Shown piece after piece: positions 44,501 through 48,212 of a stretch of DNA of 48,212 nt. The notes under the pieces were generated by a model. That model had not been told where the DNA came from, did not search any database, and saw nothing but the letters and a program-made list of their open reading frames with translations. Position 1 is the first letter of the stretch. Each line of letters begins with the position of its first letter. Position numbers and translations under genes: made by a program. The DNA comes from Gemmataceae bacterium (lineage in GTDB: Bacteria > Planctomycetota > Planctomycetia > Gemmatales > Gemmataceae): assembly GCA_022842245.1 (NCBI GenBank), contig JALHPZ010000040.1:1-48212 (forward strand), given 5' to 3'.

Positions 44501-45534
44501 GCGGCCCGCAGGACGATGCGCGTCCCGCACACCGCTTCGACGCTGCCGGTGCCTTCGGGCCGATCGACCGGCGGTTCGCCGGTGTAGGGCCGCGCGATCA
44601 AACGAATTTGCGGCGACGGCCGGCCGTCCAGGAGCGTCAGGCGCGGCGGCATCGCAACCGCCACGGCGAGCCAGCCGGTGTCGGCGTCGTTGGCCACGAT
44701 CCGATACTCGAAGTCCCGCGTGACCCGATCCGGCGCGACGACGTGCTCGACCGTCCGATCGGGCCCGACGCCGGCGTCAAGCGGAATCGATTCATCGAAG
44801 GGGATGCCGCCGTCGAGCCTGACGGTGAGCGTGGCTTCGGCGGGGATCGCGCCGCGCACGCGCAGCCGCAGCGCGAACGGCTGGCCCTTCGCCAGCAGGT
44901 GGGGGTTCGCGGCCGGGGACAGGATTTCGAGCGTGGTCTTCGGCGGCCAGGGGTGGTCGCCGAACGGGTCGACGAAGCGGACGCCCGCGATGGCGGCGCG
45001 GTCCGGGTCGGCGGCGACCCACGCGCCCAGCGCGAGCGTCGCCGCCAGCGCCAGCGCGGCGGAACGCCACAGCCGGCCCGTCGGCACGAGGTCGGCGAAA
45101 TCGTGCCGGTTCGCCACGCGCTCGGCTCGCCGGATCGCCGCCTCGCGGAAGCTCGCCGCCGAACGGCGATCGTCCCTGGGAATGTCTTCGAAGGACGCCG
45201 CGCTCGCGAGCAGGTCACGGAATTCGGCGTGGCGGGATTCGACGAGCATCGCGACGGCGACGGGTTCGGTGGAGGCGCGCAAAGGCCGGCGGATGCCGCG
45301 TGCGAAGAGCGCGCCGACCGCGCCGACAAGGGCGAGCAGCGCCGTTGCCCGCAAGCCGGACGCGAGATGGAACCGGGAATCGAACGCGCCGACGAGAAGT
45401 AATACGAGCGACAGGGTGGCGACGACCGCGCCGACGCCACACGCGGCGCGGGCCAGCTTGCGGGATTGCCCGAGCGCGCGCAGCCGCCGGTTCAGCGGAA
45501 CGACTTCATCCGGCGGCCGGAGAACGAACGACAT
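41575..45534 (-). CDS. Large DUF4175-like membrane and coiled-coil protein
   Basis: The product is 1319 residues from ATG 45534. GGAG lies 9 bases upstream of it; GTG 45561 is an in-frame alternative with a poorer ribosome-binding site, starting 2 bases after the VWA stop. Three hydrophobic helices lie near residues 30-52, 60-80 and 160-182. Residues 190-600 are beta-rich repeats, and 610-1230 is a long Ala/Glu/Lys/Arg-rich coiled coil. The C terminus contains KKKRPMPMGG and PMPMPMPMEGGGMG, then an acidic helix. This layout matches DUF4175-like proteins of planctomycete VWA clusters; the function is unknown. It overlaps the MPMG-repeat gene by ATGA. Confidence 0.82.
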   Translation of the reverse strand: MSFVLRPPDEVVPLNRRLRALGQSRKLARAACGVGAVVATLSLVLLLVGAFDSRFHLASGLRATALLALVGAVGALFARGIRRPLRASTEPVAVAMLVESRHAEFRDLLASAASFEDIPRDDRRSAASFREAAIRRAERVANRHDFADLVPTGRLWRSAALALAATLALGAWVAADPDRAAIAGVRFVDPFGDHPWPPKTTLEILSPAANPHLLAKGQPFALRLRVRGAIPAEATLTVRLDGGIPFDESIPLDAGVGPDRTVEHVVAPDRVTRDFEYRIVANDADTGWLAVAVAMPPRLTLLDGRPSPQIRLIARPYTGEPPVDRPEGTGSVEAVCGTRIVLRAAVDRPIVAASIRFEGDRAALAHAVAAAALASPDPFAAAASPALAGSFGEEIPVRVEGSERTRLAVEFEIPIAGLYTLRFADEAGLVGTQKLDLQTFPDPRPVVALLRPSPALDPLLLVPSAVVPVRVRADDRTFALRSMWLEYRVNDGPFTRLPLADAGAAETALPAVAGALGGHRRQRPHELESIRALPLSSFRKPDGTLPADGDTITLRGAADDWDDYTLAKPPGVSPEVVLRVLSADGLTAHLQKELALLRPEIERATAQQKAAAARTAAARAAATPDDRLSNEGRVQLGRAEQEQRIVRGQVSDPADGPRAKVEKLREIARANGLKDAPAARRADAVARLLAEVEDRHFAEIEPKLAEAQAAAQAEPGRPSAGVRDPLAKAAKQQAGALEKLAAAAEELEQWAASAEVRGDARQLKDQAARAAAEGKAATDRLPTGATPDRLPANDRAALEKSAEAFDKAAEQANKLLSKADRVAEQRRADAAKASAAANAKAAEAKQADADAQAAPAGSAERSAAEAKGAAAKAETAALADAAVKAKAEADALERAMKDAGRQAVADDLRAAAEAQRKNRSGEAQAGVSKAIERLERMTADLAERRDDVDELAKKRKDAADRVDQFADRQDELAKKVAKANDIPDANERAEALRNLGDEQETLRRETEQLSRKVDREGSSDAAEQLRRAAERMEQARDELAEGRDPKAKPDEALERLEQAKDQLDKDRPKEERQLEREQAEQFAGQFKTFLEKQRAAVAESERLTEAAAKAKKWERPLQASLASLGERQKALAKEIRAFADDKTKELKVFDAMLRQAADQMARAAERIAERKADIVLADPSAFDAESEAAADETARRPMRTALRRLEQIVNSLQDDPKKKRPMPMGGAGQPMPMPMPMEGGGMGNAPGAPPLAQLKALRDWQKEVNERTAAFAKDHPDRDALSDDDKDELKEIEDAQKAIAALLDDLLPALQEMAGGMMP

Positions 45535-45562
45535 CGGCAGGATCTCCGTCGTATCGGTCACA

Positions 45563-48211
45563 TCATACCAGACGCTCGCGCTTGCGCAGGATCCATTCGC
45601 ATCCTAGCAACGCCAGGAGTAACGCGAATGTCACGGCATGGTTCCAGACCGGCAGCGGCGGGCAGGGCTGGTCGAGCGGCAGTCGGGCGACCTCGGGCAG
45701 TTCGTCGACGAGCTTCTCGGCGTCGGCGAACATCCGGACGGCGCCGCGCGACTCGGCGGCGGCGCGGGCGAGGTCGGCGCGGTTCAATTCCAGCCGGTCG
45801 CGTTCGCCGGGCGGCGGCAGCACACGCGCCTCGGCCTTGGCCGCCGGGCCGGTCGGCGCGGGGTCGGCAAGTTGGAACTTGTATTCGCCGACGGGCGTGG
45901 GCGCGAGCGTGGCCTCGTACGTCGCGCGCGTTCCACGCACCTTGCCAAGCGTCAGCGTGCGCGTCTCGTGGTCGCCGGTAACGGCGCGGCCGGTGGCGTC
46001 GCGCAGCGGGCCGCGCTCGACCCCCACCTTGACACTCTCGCCCGGCGGCGGGGCGTCGTCGGGAAACTGCACTGTCACCTTGATCGGCTCGTCGCGGCGG
46101 TAGCCAGTCTGCTTGTCGGTCTTCAGTTCGACGCCGCGCACCCGATTCCGCGAAAGTACCGCAACGGTCTGCCGCCAGAAGCGGTTGAATTGTTCCTCGT
46201 CCTTCCGCCAGCGCCATCGCCAGGTTTCGTCGAAGCCGAGGAAGAGGGTGCGGCCCGCGCCGACGAATTGCTGGAGCACCAGCGGGTGCCGTTCGCCGGG
46301 GTCGTCCTCCGCGGGCCATTCGGGGTGGACCGCGAGCACCTCGGCGGTGCGCTTGCGCGCGTAACCCGAGGCGGCCCAATAGAGCGGCTTCAAACGGCGC
46401 CAGACCTCCGCGCCGTCGGCCTCGTTCGCGGCGAAGCGGAAGATCGGGTGCCCGACTCCGACCGGAGTCAACCGCGGCTGGTACGCCGCCGCCAACGGCG
46501 CGTCCTCGGACGTGGTGCGCGGCTCGCGCGCCGTCGACTGCGCCACCGGCAGCACGTCGGCCAGCGGCGTGTCGAAGTACAGCTTCGGCATCGCGTGCTC
46601 GCCGGCGACCACGATCAGCCCGCCGCCCTTCACCTTCACGAAGTCGGCCAGATCCTGCAGACGCTGCGCCGGCCGGTCCAGCCGCGCCGGGTCGACGTCG
46701 CCGAGAATCACCGCGTCGTACTCGAACAGCTCGTTGCGCGTCGGGAAGCCACGCAACGCCGACTTGTCCGTCGTCGCGTGGTCGAGCGACGCGTCCAGCA
46801 GCAGCGTGTGCAGATCGACCGCCTTTTCGCGCCGACCCGCTTCCAGCTCGCGTTCCAACAGCACCTTCACGAAGCGGAACTCGTACCTCGGATACCCCTC
46901 GACGTACAGCACGCGAAGGCGGCGGTTCTCGGTGACGACGACCGTGCGCTCGACGGTATTGTTCGCCGTCTCGCGCTCGCCGGTCTGAGTCGGAACGTCG
47001 ATCACGAAGGTCCGTTCGCCGAGTTCGGTCGGCACGTGCTTGAGGCGGAAGGACACCGGCTTGCCAGCCGCGTCGGGCGTCACCTGCACTTCGTCCCGTT
47101 TCTCCAGCCGTCCGGCGACCTTCTCGGAGAGCGTCGCGCGGATCGACCGCGGCGCGCCCGGCCCCGTTGCCGTCAGCCGCGCCTCGAAGATCAGTTCGTC
47201 GTTCTTCGCGACGACATGCTCGGAGCGCAGGTCGCCGACGGCGAGGTCGAGCGTTTCGCGGACGTCGCCGATGCCGACGAGGTGGAGGGGCACGTCGGCG
47301 CGGGCGGCGGCGCGGGCGGCGCGGGGCAGGTCGTCGCCGGCGGTGGTGATGCCGTCGGTGAGGACGATGACGGCGACGAGCGAACCGCCGCGGAACGCCT
47401 TGAGCACGGCCTGGACGCCGTCGCCGAGCCGGCTTGCGTCGCCCTCGGCCGAAAGGCGAGACACGGCGTCGCGCGCGGCGGCGATCTCTCCCGCGTCGTG
47501 GATCGAGGCTTCCAGCCGCAACTGCTCCGCGAGCGAATAGACGTGGACCTTGAGCTTGCGCTCGTTCACGAGTCGCGTCAGCCAGTCGTTATCGGACCGG
47601 GTGAGCAGCCACTGAGCGAGTTGGATCCGCTGGGGTTGCTTCAACCTGGGCACGTCGGCGAGGGCTTCGAGCTTCGCGCGCAGGGCGGGGTCCTGCGGGT
47701 CGTCGACGGTGGCCATGCTGGCAGAGGTGTCGACGACGATGGCGATGTCGGGCCAGCCTTCTCGGTCGAAGGCGAGACGAAGTTGGGGGAGAACGAGGAA
47801 GATAACGAGCCAGTACGCGGCGAGGCGCAGGCACGCCGGCAGGAGGACGCGCCGCGTACCGCCGGTGGCGCGGCGTTCGTAGCCGTAGAAGATGAGGACG
47901 ACCATCGCGGCGAGCGCAGCCAGGCCCCACTGGATCGACTGGTCCTGTCGGACGTTCGCACCGAAGGCGAGGGACTGTTCGAGCCGCCAGCGCGTGCCTT
48001 CGCCCGGCCCGGCGTCGGGCACGCCGGCGGCGTGTTCGAGCGCGAGTCGCCAGCCATCGGGCAGGAAGCCGAGCAGTTGGCCGGTCCACGCGGCGTGCGC
48101 GAGGGACGCGAGCACGGCGAAGGCGGCGGCCGCGAGGACGAGGCCGATCAATGTGACGATGCGGCCGCCGGTGGGCGGCTGCACGTCGCCGCGCAGGCCG
48201 GCGCCGAGGCG
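45563..48211 (-). CDS. VWA and GATase1-like membrane protein (probably 5' truncated)
   Basis: The frame is open to the window edge. A GTG at 48184 would give 873 residues but lacks a ribosome-binding site, so the true start may lie outside. Visible parts, numbered from that GTG: a hydrophobic N-terminal helix (10-33) and others near 86-100 and 114-134; a VWA domain with MIDAS D152-T-S-A-S (about 145-330); a beta region with VERTVVVTENRRLRVLYVEG; a glutamine-amidotransferase-like segment (about 450-620; ELFEYDAVILGDVDP, VKGGGLIVVAGEHAMP); and a terminal helix (about 847-865). This matches planctomycete BatA-like VWA proteins. The stop lies just before the next start. Confidence 0.85.
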   Translation of the reverse strand, partial: RLGAGLRGDVQPPTGGRIVTLIGLVLAAAAFAVLASLAHAAWTGQLLGFLPDGWRLALEHAAGVPDAGPGEGTRWRLEQSLAFGANVRQDQSIQWGLAALAAMVVLIFYGYERRATGGTRRVLLPACLRLAAYWLVIFLVLPQLRLAFDREGWPDIAIVVDTSASMATVDDPQDPALRAKLEALADVPRLKQPQRIQLAQWLLTRSDNDWLTRLVNERKLKVHVYSLAEQLRLEASIHDAGEIAAARDAVSRLSAEGDASRLGDGVQAVLKAFRGGSLVAVIVLTDGITTAGDDLPRAARAAARADVPLHLVGIGDVRETLDLAVGDLRSEHVVAKNDELIFEARLTATGPGAPRSIRATLSEKVAGRLEKRDEVQVTPDAAGKPVSFRLKHVPTELGERTFVIDVPTQTGERETANNTVERTVVVTENRRLRVLYVEGYPRYEFRFVKVLLERELEAGRREKAVDLHTLLLDASLDHATTDKSALRGFPTRNELFEYDAVILGDVDPARLDRPAQRLQDLADFVKVKGGGLIVVAGEHAMPKLYFDTPLADVLPVAQSTAREPRTTSEDAPLAAAYQPRLTPVGVGHPIFRFAANEADGAEVWRRLKPLYWAASGYARKRTAEVLAVHPEWPAEDDPGERHPLVLQQFVGAGRTLFLGFDETWRWRWRKDEEQFNRFWRQTVAVLSRNRVRGVELKTDKQTGYRRDEPIKVTVQFPDDAPPPGESVKVGVERGPLRDATGRAVTGDHETRTLTLGKVRGTRATYEATLAPTPVGEYKFQLADPAPTGPAAKAEARVLPPPGERDRLELNRADLARAAAESRGAVRMFADAEKLVDELPEVARLPLDQPCPPLPVWNHAVTFALLLALLGCEWILRKRERLV

Positions 48212-48212
48212 C

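Overview
The window reads as chromosomal DNA of a planctomycete, most likely of the Gemmata group (Gemmataceae). This is inferred from high GC with many long antisense open frames and from family content typical of that lineage: a Ser/Thr kinase fused to WD40 repeats, a DUF1501 protein, a DUF1559 pseudopilin-like protein, a TIGR03067-type secreted protein, a PVC-type dehydrogenase/cytochrome c/DUF1080 fusion, and a surface protein with Cna-B/SdrD-like repeats. I see no rRNA, tRNA, CRISPR array, transposase or prophage.

Layout. 1-9.4 kb (+): the 3' part of smc, a receptor-like kinase carrying 14 WD40 repeats, a secreted S9 peptidase, and a NamZ-like (DUF1343) muramidase overlapping it. 9.4-11.3 kb: an islet of lower GC with a DUF4365-like protein, a small overlapping gene, and a convergent gene with a PD-(D/E)XK-like motif; this is the most accessory-looking part. 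11.4-15.4 kb: an N-carbamoylputrescine amidase-like gene (+), then a U32 peptidase-family protein and a TIGR03067-like protein (-). 15.5-22.3 kb (-): the dehydrogenase fusion, a zinc-ribbon membrane protein and a DUF1501 protein. 22.5-25.4 kb (+): a second, soluble Ser/Thr kinase with an unfamiliar C-terminal domain, then a secreted protein with a secretin-N-like segment. 25.4-30.2 kb: an RlmL-type methyltransferase, glyA with an overlapping four-helix membrane protein, a hypothetical (+), a CBS protein and two small lipoproteins. 30.3-31.7 kb (+): a MoaD/ThiS-like protein and a BNR-repeat protein in tandem. 31.8-33.8 kb (-): a DUF1559 protein, a LolD-like ABC ATPase and a 45-residue cysteine-rich lipoprotein. 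34.1-35.3 kb (+): the Cna-B-like surface protein. 35.4-48.2 kb (-): a run of seven genes with mostly stop/start overlaps: VWA/GATase-like membrane protein (cut by the window end), a large DUF4175-like coiled-coil protein, a secreted MPMG-repeat protein, a prenyltransferase/squalene-cyclase-fold protein, rsmB, a transglutaminase-like membrane protein and an isochorismatase-family hydrolase.

How the genes relate. The window mixes housekeeping functions (SMC, GlyA, RlmL, RsmB) with planctomycete cell-envelope, signalling and secreted functions. The best-supported functional units are the minus-strand VWA/DUF4175/MPMG/cyclase-fold group, the MoaD-like/BNR pair, the S9 peptidase/NamZ pair, and the tiny lipoprotein/ABC ATPase pair. 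Perfect hairpins sit between two convergent gene pairs. Promoter calls are weak because planctomycete promoter consensus is not well defined.
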